From a virus: DNA of 31,329 nt. The notes beneath the pieces were generated by a model. That model was given only the letters and a program-made list of their open reading frames with translations. It was not told the origin of the DNA and searched no databases. Shown here piece by piece: positions 7,464 to 16,141 of the stretch; within the stretch, counting starts at the first letter, position 1; each line of letters opens with the position of its first letter. Location of the stretch: positions 1-31,329 of the IMG/VR virus record IMGVR_UViG_3300023179_000342; one strand, given 5' to 3'. The translations under genes were made by a program, and so were the position numbers.

Positions 7464-8938
7464 CAGTTATCACCAGCGCTTGCTTTTAGCTCGGCAGACA
7501 CAACCACGGCTTTTATGGGGTCAGAAATTGCAACTTCAAAAATCCTGTCCCTAGACCAACCCAAACGCCGCCAAAGCGCACGATTTACATAATTGCCCAT
7601 CATTCCTATGCTGACCCAATGCTCATTTGACCAAGTGCTGCCGCCATCGTTAGACCACCTCAACATGGCTTGGGGGTTTTGGCCTTGACCTGTATTCAAA
7701 CCAACGCCAGGCTGAAATTGAATCTGAAATGAATCAAAATATTGCCTTTGCAGGTCTGTGGTCAGGTGTGGCGCTCGGCGCAGTCTGCGAATTCTTGCGC
7801 CATCTTCTGTATAGACTTCGTTTTCTACGCTGTAGATTTTGCCGTTTTCGTAATCGCCCACCAAATAACGGTTCGCAAAAAAACACCCACAATTAGCTCG
7901 ATGGCGTTTATAAACAGCCAAATCAGAATCCCATGCCAACCATTTGTGCCAAGACTTTGTGGAAAGGTCATAGACCCATGTTAGTCCGTACTCACCTACG
8001 CTTGGAAAAGTTACGACATACATTTCATGGCCTTCAATCTGATAGGTAAAAGCCACAGCATCCGATACCACTTGATTCAACAAAGACTGCTCAACAGCAT
8101 GAGTTGATATTTTTTGGTACTCATAGCCCGACATCATTTCGATGGTGGAATTGCCTCGCGTATCTTTACAGACCATCACAAAAGATGTTCCGAAACGCGC
8201 CACGGAAAATGCAGCACCACAACCGGCTTGGGCTGTAGTGCCTGGCACTCTTTGAAACGGAAAACTTGTGATTCCAGCAATCACATTACCCACGTCTGTC
8301 CAAACTTCGGTGGTCACGTCTTTAAGAAGATAAACCTGCCTGCGATCCACAATCATGCTGATAATGGGGTCAGGGAAGCCGTTGGCAGAGCCGTAAAGGG
8401 CTTGTGTGGATAGGCGCGAATCCAAGTCGGTGCAAGCCCAATTGAATGTGCCAGGCTCATTGTAGATGTTGTAGCCGTCCACAGAATCTACCACCGTAGC
8501 ACCTTGCCATGGGCCATCACTAGATGGCAGGGTTGCAAAGCTGTTTGTGGATTGCACCCATGTGTATCGGTTTACACCGTCCACAATATAAGCCACCATG
8601 CCTTGAGTGGTCATGTTGTCTGATATGGACACATAGCCCGTGGTAGTGGTTAATGTGCCAATTTGTGTTGCGGTAAAGGATGAATCTATCTTATAAACTT
8701 TGTTATAGGAAACCGCTATGGCATATTGATCATTGGATAAGGTATGCAGACCGCGAACCGCGCCGTATTGAAGTTGAGTTCGCAGGGTAAGACCTGGCGT
8801 TGGATAAAGCGCCACAATGCCACGATCACCAGGCTGTTTAGATGTGTCAATCTCAGCAAAGAAATTGATGCACTCTTGGTCACCCTGATAAATAGATGGG
8901 GCAACGTAGCTTGTGCCGACAAAGCCAAAATCAGGCAT
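7463..8938 (-). CDS. P22 gp10-like packaged-DNA stabilisation protein (tail hub)
   Basis: A 491-residue beta-rich protein matching the gp10 family (P22 gp10 is 472 residues), which binds below the gp4-type adaptor ring and closes the portal after packaging. Family features: an N-terminal strand with SYVAPSIYQGDQECINFFAE, the YPTPGL turn (residues 46-51), successive blade-like repeats (AVSYNKVYKIDSS, MVAYIVDGVNRYTWV, VYDLSTKSWHKW) and a C-terminal FEVAISDPIKAVVVSAELKA. Start and stop touch neighbours: the ATG overlaps the HNH gene's stop at 8938. In P22, genes 4 and 10 are adjacent; here an HNH gene separates them. Confidence 0.85.
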   Translation of the reverse strand: MPDFGFVGTSYVAPSIYQGDQECINFFAEIDTSKQPGDRGIVALYPTPGLTLRTQLQYGAVRGLHTLSNDQYAIAVSYNKVYKIDSSFTATQIGTLTTTTGYVSISDNMTTQGMVAYIVDGVNRYTWVQSTNSFATLPSSDGPWQGATVVDSVDGYNIYNEPGTFNWACTDLDSRLSTQALYGSANGFPDPIISMIVDRRQVYLLKDVTTEVWTDVGNVIAGITSFPFQRVPGTTAQAGCGAAFSVARFGTSFVMVCKDTRGNSTIEMMSGYEYQKISTHAVEQSLLNQVVSDAVAFTYQIEGHEMYVVTFPSVGEYGLTWVYDLSTKSWHKWLAWDSDLAVYKRHRANCGCFFANRYLVGDYENGKIYSVENEVYTEDGARIRRLRRAPHLTTDLQRQYFDSFQIQFQPGVGLNTGQGQNPQAMLRWSNDGGSTWSNEHWVSIGMMGNYVNRALWRRLGWSRDRIFEVAISDPIKAVVVSAELKASAGDN

Positions 8939-9492
8939 TACGTTTTCCTTCTTATCAAGGACTTAACAGTTGCTATTTTTGCGTTAATTTTTTCGGCAAT
9001 TTTTGACATAGTGACGCCATTTTTACGCAAAGACAGGATTTCATCAATCTGCTCATCAGTAAAGACTGAACGATGATGACTGCCGCCAGTTTTATGCTTG
9101 ACCCTGCCTTTTTCATGCATATCAAAATTGTTTTCATGCAAATTAGCTACACGCAAATGAGCAGGATTACAACAAACACGATTGTCGCAAAGGTGCATCA
9201 AAAAACCTCGGGCTTTTTTATTGGTAGGCGCTCTAAGCTCAATCATGTTTGGGTTTGCTAAATTAAAGATAACCCGATGGGCGTAATAGCCTTTGTCATT
9301 AATCCAAGTGCGACCATAGCCACTTTTCTCAATTGTCCCAATCCAAGGCCAGCACTCGTCAGGATTTTTAACATCAACTTTGCTCCATAAGACTTCAGGC
9401 GTGTTTTGGGGTCTGCCAGGTTTTTCACCAATTGTTCCAGCAGCAATTTTTGCTTTGCGGTCTGCATATTCTTTACGGTGGTCTCTTGCCAT
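8938..9492 (-). CDS. free-standing HNH homing endonuclease with C-terminal HTH
   Basis: A 184-residue protein of the HNH type found in phage homing endonucleases. The sequence LWSKVD...DECWPWIGTIEKSGYGR leads into H72, then MHLCDNRVCCNPAHLRVA (about 99-116), giving the conserved H, Cys pair and N-P-x-H. The C-terminal segment (FTDEQIDEILSLRKNG, then MSKIAEKINAKIATVKSLI) is a helix-turn-helix that would recognise the target. The frame extends upstream to 9591, but the ATG at 9492 is preceded by an AAAGGA site and gives a protein starting MARDHRKEYADRKAK, so that start is chosen. It lies between two virion genes, 46 nt after gp4's stop, as expected for a mobile endonuclease. Confidence 0.85.
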   Translation of the reverse strand: MARDHRKEYADRKAKIAAGTIGEKPGRPQNTPEVLWSKVDVKNPDECWPWIGTIEKSGYGRTWINDKGYYAHRVIFNLANPNMIELRAPTNKKARGFLMHLCDNRVCCNPAHLRVANLHENNFDMHEKGRVKHKTGGSHHRSVFTDEQIDEILSLRKNGVTMSKIAEKINAKIATVKSLIRRKT

Positions 9493-9538
9493 ATCAAATT
9501 TCCTTTCCGAAAACCTGATATTAGCGCATTTCCGTAAA

Positions 9539-10513
9539 TCATCTGAAGCCGCCGTCCATAATAAAGCCCGCATCTTTAGCGCGTCCAACAATTAGGCTTT
9601 CAGGGTATCGCGCAATCTGAGCAGGACGCATATTGGTTCGTTTGATGGTCGCTTTGCCTTGTGCGGCATAGCCGTTAATCATGGCGGCCTGAATCTGATT
9701 CACTTTGCCGAACATAGGCATCAGTCGTTCTGCAAGACACCACCGCAACGCCATGTTGTAGCCCTGTGGTAGCTGGATGATGTCGTTCAAGGTTTGGAAC
9801 TGACGAAAAATGGTTTGTGTGAACAGGTGCAGTTCACCTTGCTGCGGATTGGGATAGACATAGATTGTTCCCAACAGTTCACTTGGCTGGTAATAAATGG
9901 CTTTTGCCCAAGGGCCATTCAGTTGTTTGATGCCTATGGATTCGTATTCTTCCAAGCTCAAAATGGACAAAGGATAGTCCAAATATCCACCTGCAATGTT
10001 AGAACCGCCTTGCATGGTAGCAACGCGCACAAAGCCTGATTCAATCGTTAAGGGGCGCTCATAGTAGGCTGTAATGGTGGTGCTTGCAGCGGTTTGGCTT
10101 GGTGTGACGGTGTACGTACCACCTTCATTGACGTTGCCACCTGCGCCCGTGGTAAAGCCGACAATCCTTGTTCCTGCTGTAATGCCTGTGCCTGATAGCG
10201 TCATGCCGATATTGATGCCGCCTGCAGTAACACCGTTAGCAGGAACGGTCAAAACAGTTCCAGCAATCGAGCCGGTGAATGTCGCGCCTACCTGACCTGA
10301 TGGGCCAATCGTGTATTGGACTTGATTTTGTGTGGTTTGGAAGATGATTTCGCTGCGGTAGAAAACCATCATGTTTTCATTTGACCATTGCGCCACCATG
10401 TCGTTGAGCATATCTAGCCCATCTTGCGCTTCGTCAGCCGTTGGCACTTCACCAGCGGCAACTGCGCCAATGTCTTTCATGGCTCGAGTGATAATGTCAA
10501 TTGGCTGGGTCAT
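9539..10513 (-). CDS. P22 gp4-like head-tail adaptor with an inserted beta domain
   Basis: A 324-residue relative of P22 gp4 (166 residues), the ring that attaches under the portal and completes the head. The N-terminal helical part ([20 protein letters not shown], then [20 protein letters not shown]) and the C-terminal part (SLEEYESIG..., [39 protein letters not shown]) match the family. Between them, at about residues 75-149, lies an extra Gly/Thr-rich beta domain ([14 protein letters not shown]... to ...[16 protein letters not shown]) of a kind often grafted into phage structural proteins; it explains much of the length difference. The role of the insert is unknown, possibly surface decoration. 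Confidence 0.8.
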   Translation of the reverse strand: MTQPIDIITRAMKDIGAVAAGEVPTADEAQDGLDMLNDMVAQWSNENMMVFYRSEIIFQTTQNQVQYTIGPSGQVGATFTGSIAGTVLTVPANGVTAGGINIGMTLSGTGITAGTRIVGFTTGAGGNVNEGGTYTVTPSQTAASTTITAYYERPLTIESGFVRVATMQGGSNIAGGYLDYPLSILSLEEYESIGIKQLNGPWAKAIYYQPSELLGTIYVYPNPQQGELHLFTQTIFRQFQTLNDIIQLPQGYNMALRWCLAERLMPMFGKVNQIQAAMINGYAAQGKATIKRTNMRPAQIARYPESLIVGRAKDAGFIMDGGFR

Positions 10514-10516
10514 GGT

Positions 10517-10753
10517 TTATTCCAATATTGGCAATTGTGCCGCTTTGTATGCCGCAACAACTTCGGGCGTATGAAGTGCAACGCAAATGGCTTGAACCTT
10601 AGCATCCTCGGCGCTGTAATCATCGCCAGGCGCAATTGCATGACGATGGAATGTGTTGCCACCTTCTACTGTATAGGTGCAAGTGCGTACTTGAACGCAA
10701 CCGTTTGCAATGTGTTGGATTTGGTCAACAAGAGTTTGCTTTTGTATCGACAT
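10517..10753 (-). CDS. small conserved phage protein next to the tailspike
   Basis: A 78-residue protein starting MSIQKQTLVDQIQHIANG, with a conserved-looking centre (FHRHAIAPGDDYSAEDAKVQ) and a C-terminal helix (VVAAYKAAQLPILE). Small proteins with a GDDYSAEDAKVQAIC-like motif are frequent near phage tail genes; the function is not known. The frame runs upstream to 10783, but the ATG at 10753 is preceded by GGAAATAA and lies 11 nt after the tailspike stop, so it is preferred. It is followed 3 nt later by the gp4-like gene. Confidence 0.65.
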   Translation of the reverse strand: MSIQKQTLVDQIQHIANGCVQVRTCTYTVEGGNTFHRHAIAPGDDYSAEDAKVQAICVALHTPEVVAAYKAAQLPILE

Positions 10754-10764
10754 TTTATTTCCAA

Positions 10765-12099
10765 TCAATTTCCAGCAGCCCAAGTATATGAACCCGATAT
10801 AAACAATGCGCTGTTTGACGAATTAAGACTTGCCAAAGTAATTGCTGCTTCATCATTGCCACTTGTTGTTTGCACAATGTCTACATAGGTGGAATTACTT
10901 GCAACCCGTGCAAATGGAACACCAGTAAAAGTTAATTTATTTGCTGATACGGGTATACGATTGAATGCAACTGACCCTGTGTTTGTACGGCTAGTTAGCG
11001 GCAAACCACTAATTTGCAAATTTCCCGACCCACCTGTGTATGAAGTTATATTTAAGAAAATACTAAAATTGACTGTTGTTCCAACAACCTCATAGAATCC
11101 TTGTTGTCCATTTGCCGCATAAGTAACAGTAGGCGCACCGCCTGTTGAATTTAAAACAGGCGTAAAAGTTCCATAATCGGTATAGTAAGAACCATTCACA
11201 ATACCAATAATGTCGCAAGTATTTGGTGTTGGATTGAAAGCAATGCCATCCATGATGCCCCTAAAGGTATCAGTTGTTAAAGCCGACCCTGTACCCATAA
11301 CCCAACCAGTAGCTGATGATTCATAGCGAATATAGCCGCTTGCTCTGATTGGCGTTGCAGAATCATTTTGCAGAACAGCGCTTGTTGCATTTGTCCATAT
11401 AGTCGCAAATATAGGCATATTGTAGCAATTAGGCGCAAGTGAATTTAAAAGATATACTCGCACCAATCTTGCATTAGCAACTGTCGTTAAATCCATGTGG
11501 CATTCGGAACTAAAACCCGTGCCCCTGAAACTATCTTCTGTTGAACCAGCTTGTCGAGCAAAACCTAAAAAATATTTACACGCTGCCGCCCAGCAATTAC
11601 TCAATACATTCTGTTCAGAAAAGCCGCCGCCAGCATTTTCAAATCGAACGCCTTCTTGCAAAGAGTTAAAATTAATATCATCATAATTTACAAAGCAAGT
11701 GTTAATGTGATGAATTCCATACTGACCATTTGCAGCGCCTGTGCCAAGCAATTGAAATCCAGTCCATTTAGAATTTGTGGATGGGCTTGCGCCTTGGTGT
11801 TTTAGAATTGGGTTTGCACCAAGCCCTGATCCAGCTTTAATAATTGTTGCTTGCGAACCTTCGCCAACAATTTGTGGCACAACGCCATTTGTCGTGTTAG
11901 GGTTTACCGTCAATGTTGAATTGGTGAGATAAGTGCCAGCAGGAAAATATACAGTTTTTGGTGGCGTTGTATCTGCCGCACTAAAAGCCGCTTGAATAGC
12001 CGCAGCATCGTTTGTTGTTCCATCACCAGTAGCGCCATAGTCAATCACATTGACATATGCGCCTGTGATCATTGAATAACTAGCTTTAGTTAAACTCAT
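10765..12099 (-). CDS. tailspike protein with pectate-lyase-like beta-helix
   Basis: A 444-residue receptor-binding or depolymerase-type protein. Near the N-terminus it has the pectate-lyase-3 signature VIDYGATGDGTTNDAAAIQ (about 18-36) followed by TVYFPAGTYLTNSTL, the usual entry to a right-handed beta-helix. The middle is repetitive beta (GIHHINTCFVNYDDINF and similar rungs). The C-terminal third (YGTFTPVLNSTGGAPTVTY... to ...FISGSYTWAAGN) matches a separate beta module common at the ends of phage spikes. The short N-terminus lacks a P22 gp9-type head-binding domain, so it may attach through other fibre proteins. It would bind or degrade a surface polysaccharide. Confidence 0.8.
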   Translation of the reverse strand: MSLTKASYSMITGAYVNVIDYGATGDGTTNDAAAIQAAFSAADTTPPKTVYFPAGTYLTNSTLTVNPNTTNGVVPQIVGEGSQATIIKAGSGLGANPILKHQGASPSTNSKWTGFQLLGTGAANGQYGIHHINTCFVNYDDINFNSLQEGVRFENAGGGFSEQNVLSNCWAAACKYFLGFARQAGSTEDSFRGTGFSSECHMDLTTVANARLVRVYLLNSLAPNCYNMPIFATIWTNATSAVLQNDSATPIRASGYIRYESSATGWVMGTGSALTTDTFRGIMDGIAFNPTPNTCDIIGIVNGSYYTDYGTFTPVLNSTGGAPTVTYAANGQQGFYEVVGTTVNFSIFLNITSYTGGSGNLQISGLPLTSRTNTGSVAFNRIPVSANKLTFTGVPFARVASNSTYVDIVQTTSGNDEAAITLASLNSSNSALFISGSYTWAAGN

Positions 12100-12100
12100 G

Positions 12101-12265
12101 TTAATCCCTTAACTGATCTTGCGATGGTTGTTGGTATGTTGGATGATTCCATTCTTTAATGTAATCACCTTTTTCATTCAAATCATTTTGTAAAACAATA
12201 ATTGTTTTAAAATCATTTTCTGTCAAATCAGGGTATATTTGCATTATTTTTTCATATAATGTCAT
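12101..12265 (-). CDS. 54-residue XkdW-like tail-fibre companion protein
   Basis: A short gene with ATG at 12265 and TAA at 12101-12103. It starts the base after the preceding fibre gene's stop and ends one base before the tailspike start. The protein contains IVLQNDLNEKGDYIKEWNHP followed by TYQQPSQDQL. The pattern 'xxDxxGxYIxEWNHP...QPTxxQL' is typical of small XkdW-type proteins encoded next to phage tail fibres, which are thought to assist fibre assembly. The tight packing and the recognisable motif make this a real gene despite its length. AT-richer than the fibre genes around it. Confidence 0.7.
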   Translation of the reverse strand: MTLYEKIMQIYPDLTENDFKTIIVLQNDLNEKGDYIKEWNHPTYQQPSQDQLRD

Positions 12266-13240
12266 TTATGTCCCCCTTAAATAAGCGCCACTCATTTGGC
12301 AGCAGGCAGTAGCGTTTGCATAGTTGAAATTAGGCGATGTGCCTGATATCAGGCCATACATTTCAATGGTATCAGTTGAACCATTGCAATAAACCACAGC
12401 ACTTCCAGACAAAGTGAAATCAGTTCCAATTGAAAAATTGGTTTCAACAACTCTAATAAATGCAGAACCATTTTTATATATTGCAACAATTCCACCAGTT
12501 ACTGTTACGCCATTAAACCTAATAGTGCAGTTTATTTGGTAATACCCTGCAACAGTCGGCGTAAAAGTTGATGATGCAAAATTGTTATTTGGGTCAAATT
12601 CTTCTGTATCTAATGTAACTTTGGTAAAAGTTGCACTAGAAATTGATTGATTTGAACTGTTTCTAGCACTAAAACTTGGCCCAAATGTTGTTAAACCAGT
12701 TCCTCCATTAGCAACAGGCAACGTCCCGCTGACATGAGTTGTAAGCCCGATCTTTCCCCAAGAAGGAGCAACACCAACGCCACCAGAGATAAGTGCATTC
12801 CCCGTGGCTACATCAGCAAGTTTTGCAAGGGTTGTAGTAGTGTCTGCATAAAGCAAATCACCCACCGCAAACGATGTTTGGCCAGTACCACCGGCTTTGG
12901 CTTTTAAAAATTGCGACCATTGCGGCGCTGTGCCGCTGCTAGTCATAACATAATCAGCCGTTCCAATGCCAAGTTTTGACAACGTTGTGCCGGTAGCAAA
13001 ATAAAGCAAATCGCCAGTCGTGTAACTGGTCAGGCCCGTACCGCCAGCCGTGGTGGGCGTGGTTTTCCAGCCAATTACTTGAACAGCGTTGGCGTTGTCT
13101 TTGTAAAAAAGTTTGCCGTCTGTAATGTTGATGGCAAGCTCAGACCCTAACGTGCTGTTGGTCAAGTTGCCAGCAGATGGCGCAGTTGACGCCGTGCTGC
13201 TGCTGTAAAGCAGGATGGGGGTGTAGCCTGTTGCTGCCAT
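12266..13240 (-). CDS. tail fibre protein with shaft repeats and a C1q-like tip
   Basis: A 324-residue fibre. The N-terminal segment (TPILLYSSSTASTAPSAGNL) and LGSELAINITDGKLFYKD are the standard start of a phage fibre adaptor. Two shaft repeats begin AGGTG (about 65-113 and 116-164), each with GDLLYxxTxTTLxKL and a terminal P-x-W, and a third partial one starts NGGTG (about 178). Residues about 188-324 (FSARNSSNQSI..., FTPTVAGYYQINCTIRFNG, SGAYLRGT end) read as a C1q/TNF-like jelly roll that would form a trimeric tip for receptor recognition. It abuts the XkdW-like gene without a gap. Confidence 0.75.
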   Translation of the reverse strand: MAATGYTPILLYSSSTASTAPSAGNLTNSTLGSELAINITDGKLFYKDNANAVQVIGWKTTPTTAGGTGLTSYTTGDLLYFATGTTLSKLGIGTADYVMTSSGTAPQWSQFLKAKAGGTGQTSFAVGDLLYADTTTTLAKLADVATGNALISGGVGVAPSWGKIGLTTHVSGTLPVANGGTGLTTFGPSFSARNSSNQSISSATFTKVTLDTEEFDPNNNFASSTFTPTVAGYYQINCTIRFNGVTVTGGIVAIYKNGSAFIRVVETNFSIGTDFTLSGSAVVYCNGSTDTIEMYGLISGTSPNFNYANATACCQMSGAYLRGT

Positions 13241-13241
13241 G

Positions 13242-13739
13242 TTAGTTAAACATCACTTCAATTAGTGAAGTTGTTGGTGGGGCTTCAGAAAACAACAACG
13301 TTGTGCCTGTAACGGAATAAGTGTTTTTGTTTTGATAAACACCATTGATATAAACAAACGTGTAATTTTCACCCAAAGATGGTGAACTTAACGTAAAACT
13401 CAATGTTGAACCATTGCCAGTAAAATTTTGAACATTGTAGGAAGCCGCACCTGACCCAGTAATGTTGTCATAAGTTGATATCAACACATCAGTAGATGTA
13501 TTTAAAACAAATTTATAAGGCGCTGCGGTCAACCATATTTCGCCGCCTGGAACTCTACCTGCTGAATTTAAAATTATTGGATTTGTGTGGGCAATGTTTC
13601 CAGCAGATGTTGTGTAAGTGGCTTGATTTGTTGTTGTGCCAGCAGCATAGGTGTAAATCTTGCCCCCCGACAGAACAGTTCCATCGTTGTTGAAAAATTG
13701 CCAACCAGCACCCCCGATAGGTGATAAAAATACAGCCAT
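13242..13739 (-). CDS. tail fibre/spike adaptor protein
   Basis: A 165-residue beta-rich protein. The N-terminal 80 residues carry the pattern FFNNDGTVLSGGKIYTYAAGT, TTSAGNIAHTNPIILNSAGR and EIWLTAAPYKFVL, which recurs as the virion-attachment part of many phage tail spikes. The C-terminal half (about 95-165, VQNFTGNGSTLSFTLSS... FVYINGVYQNKNTY) looks like a small adhesin-type beta sandwich. It probably serves as an adaptor or short fibre. It abuts its neighbours (1 nt to the C1q-like fibre; no gap to the gene before). Confidence 0.7.
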   Translation of the reverse strand: MAVFLSPIGGAGWQFFNNDGTVLSGGKIYTYAAGTTTNQATYTTSAGNIAHTNPIILNSAGRVPGGEIWLTAAPYKFVLNTSTDVLISTYDNITGSGAASYNVQNFTGNGSTLSFTLSSPSLGENYTFVYINGVYQNKNTYSVTGTTLLFSEAPPTTSLIEVMFN

Positions 13740-14015
13740 TTATAACTCCGGTGTAAAGACTTGTGGCAACCAAGGCGCGACCACAACTTTAGATTTATCT
13801 TGCGCTTGGACGTCCAAACGGGCTTCAACTTGCTCACCAATCTCAGCTTTGACCCATTCCAAAACCATTCCTTCAGTCACTTCTGAAAATGGAACGATCA
13901 GTTTAGGCTCTGCAAAATGCCACCAGCCTTCGGTTTCTACGCCGTTTTTTTCGCAAAAATAGCGTGCTGATGTGATAAGTCCGTTATCAGCCTCAATGTT
14001 CAGAATTTTCCACAT
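13740..14015 (-). CDS. small conserved phage protein between fibre genes
   Basis: A 91-residue protein: MWKILNIEADNGLITSARYF, then a CEKNGVETEGWWHF segment, a helix EVTEGMVLEWVKAEIGEQVE and a C-terminal PWLPQVF. This layout is common in small proteins located after phage tail fibres and often annotated as a domain of unknown function (DUF7936-type, from memory). The start overlaps the fibre stop by one base at 14015. A role as a fibre assembly helper is plausible but unproven. Confidence 0.6.
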   Translation of the reverse strand: MWKILNIEADNGLITSARYFCEKNGVETEGWWHFAEPKLIVPFSEVTEGMVLEWVKAEIGEQVEARLDVQAQDKSKVVVAPWLPQVFTPEL

Positions 14016-16138
14016 CAGAAAGTGCCTCCTGCCACGCCACCTGTTGCGGTTAAAACGCCTGTGGACGGGTTGTATTTGAGTTTAGTGGATGACACCGTAA
14101 TAGGCAAATTGCCTGTGCTGTTGGTGACGTAAGTGACGTAATAATCAGAATTTGTGCTGGTATTGTCGGTCACCGCCACGTTGTTTGCGTTGGTTGCGGT
14201 TGTTGCTGTAGTCGCAGAGCCTGCTGACCCGTCAATGCTTGTGCCTGTCAAGGTTTGGCTGGCGCTGGTGCGGTTTAACGCTATGCCGGTTGTCCCGATA
14301 TAGACCGTAGAGTTGCCCAAAACACCGCTTGGAATCGTGCCTGATAGCTCTGCAGCAGGTAGGCTTGTCAGACTAGCGCCAGACCCACTAAACCCTGTGG
14401 CGGTTAAAACGCCGGTAGATGGGTTGAATTGGTATTTTGTGGACGCCACATATTCTGTGGACAAATTGCCTGTAGTCTGATTAGCAAATAACGGATACCG
14501 CACCGCATTGGTGGTGGTATCGTCAGTTACCGTGGCATAAGCCGTAGGCGTCACCCATGTGGGTGCTGATGCGCCGTTGGACTGCAGAACCTGACCCGCC
14601 GATCCAGTTGATCCCGAAGCCGCCAAGGTGCTGCTGAAATCAATCGTGGTGAATTTGCCGGTGGATGCTGTAGTTGCACCAATCGACATATTGTTGATTG
14701 TTCCCAAATTGGTCGGCGCAATCTCAATTGCACCTGATCCTGTGGGTTTCATGTGGACATGGCCTGTCCCTGTCGGGCTAATGTCAATTTGAGCATTAGA
14801 TCCATTCATGTTTGTCGAAACATTTAGCGACAAATTGTCGCCACCACCACCGCCCCATTGCAATTGTGCTGTGCCTGTAGCGTTTCTTAATGCGCCGCCT
14901 GCGCTGCTGGCGGCATCAAAATAAGGGCTGACAAACTTGGTGGTTGCGGTCACAGTCGTGCCTGTGATTGTGTTAGCTGACGTCCCACCGATAGCAGGAG
15001 GGCTAGACAAATCTAAAGAGCCGCCCAAGGTAATCGTGCCGGTGGTGGTGATTGTGCCGCCTGTCAGGGTAATGCCGCTGACTGAACCGCTAGTTCCAAC
15101 TGATGTGACTGTCCCTGTGGTGGGCGTTGCCCAAGTCGGCAGTCCTGCAGCCAAAGTTAACACTTGACCGTTAGAGCCTGGCGCTAAAAATGTAGTTGTA
15201 TCAACGCCGCTTTGATAAGGCACATATCCCGCTGCACCGCTTGACAGATTGCTTGCCTTGCTTGCGGTGGCTGCATTTCCAGTAATTGAACCGGAAATAG
15301 GGTTCGTTACAGTTAAATTTGTCAGAGTTCCTAGACCTGTGATGCCTGAATAAGACCCCGAAACACGCGCAGTATCAATCGTTCCTGTGGTGATTTGATT
15401 GGCATCAATTGCTATGTTGACATTCGCTGCGGTGGTGATTTGGCCTTGTGCATTAACGGTAAACGTGCCAACGGCTGAAGCAGACCCATACGCCGTTGCG
15501 GTAACACCTGTATTGGTGATGCTGAATGTGTTGCCTGTTAGGGTTAACCCTGTACCTGCCAAATAAGAGCCTGCGCCGCTAAATTGCGACCAAGTGATAG
15601 GGGTAACATCAATTGTGCCACCACGGTTTGATGTACAAACCCATCCTGTGTCGGCTAATGTCGTCCCTGACTCGATAAAAGTGAAAGCACTTGGCACTTC
15701 TGCCCATGTGTTCATGTCAGCAGATCGCGCCCATGCACCAGCGGCTGCGACATAAATGCCGTTGAACTGACTAGACGTTTGGTTTTTAACCAAAATCCTG
15801 TCGCCTGCAGTCAACGTGCTAGTCCAATCGCCGTTTCCTTGTACGCCAAGACCCGATAAAGAGATATTTCCTGTGGTCGAATAAAGGCAGGATGCTTTGA
15901 CATTCAAACCTTGCGCGACAGAATCTACATAGGATTTGTTGGCTATGTCATTAGCAGCCGTGGGCAAGGTCGAAATTTGACCTGTTGTGATGCTTAGATT
16001 GTTAAAAACAGCGTTTTCAGGGCCATAAAAAGGCGTACCAGCAGGCCCGACAAAATACTGCAGGGCAAAGGTCGGCTCGGGCGAAAAAACGCCCTGAACC
16101 GGCACAAAATTGATGGTCTGAGTGACCGCTGTGGTCAT
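14015..16138 (-). CDS. long tail fibre protein
   Basis: A 707-residue fibre dominated by Gly/Thr/Ser/Val beta-repeat sequence. An N-terminal virion-binding part (about 1-60) includes LQYFVGPAGTPFYGPENAV, followed by a helical trimerisation-type segment (TAANDIANKSYVDSVAQGLN, about 60-80). The shaft has modules such as SAGQVLQSNGASAPTWVTP and GSNGQVLTLAAGLPTWATP. The C-terminal region holds two copies of a roughly 40-residue unit (TGNLSTEYVASTKYQFNPST and TGNLPITVSSTKLKYNPSTG), each ending GVLTATG, and the protein ends GGTF. There is no obvious enzymatic domain, so this is likely the main structural fibre. It lies 3 nt after the 87-residue gene. Confidence 0.8.
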   Translation of the reverse strand: MTTAVTQTINFVPVQGVFSPEPTFALQYFVGPAGTPFYGPENAVFNNLSITTGQISTLPTAANDIANKSYVDSVAQGLNVKASCLYSTTGNISLSGLGVQGNGDWTSTLTAGDRILVKNQTSSQFNGIYVAAAGAWARSADMNTWAEVPSAFTFIESGTTLADTGWVCTSNRGGTIDVTPITWSQFSGAGSYLAGTGLTLTGNTFSITNTGVTATAYGSASAVGTFTVNAQGQITTAANVNIAIDANQITTGTIDTARVSGSYSGITGLGTLTNLTVTNPISGSITGNAATASKASNLSSGAAGYVPYQSGVDTTTFLAPGSNGQVLTLAAGLPTWATPTTGTVTSVGTSGSVSGITLTGGTITTTGTITLGGSLDLSSPPAIGGTSANTITGTTVTATTKFVSPYFDAASSAGGALRNATGTAQLQWGGGGGDNLSLNVSTNMNGSNAQIDISPTGTGHVHMKPTGSGAIEIAPTNLGTINNMSIGATTASTGKFTTIDFSSTLAASGSTGSAGQVLQSNGASAPTWVTPTAYATVTDDTTTNAVRYPLFANQTTGNLSTEYVASTKYQFNPSTGVLTATGFSGSGASLTSLPAAELSGTIPSGVLGNSTVYIGTTGIALNRTSASQTLTGTSIDGSAGSATTATTATNANNVAVTDNTSTNSDYYVTYVTNSTGNLPITVSSTKLKYNPSTGVLTATGGVAGGTF

Positions 16139-16141
16139 TAT

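Noticed and set aside
9495-9591. Upstream extension of the HNH gene to 9591
   Set aside because: The extra 33 codons lie inside the end of the gp4-like gene, and the ATG at 9492 has its own AAAGGA site.
14937-15167. Plus-strand open frame rich in Val/Pro under the long fibre
   Set aside because: It is the complement of a repetitive Gly/Thr-rich gene; such codons generate open Val/Pro frames on the other strand. No start signal or family pattern.
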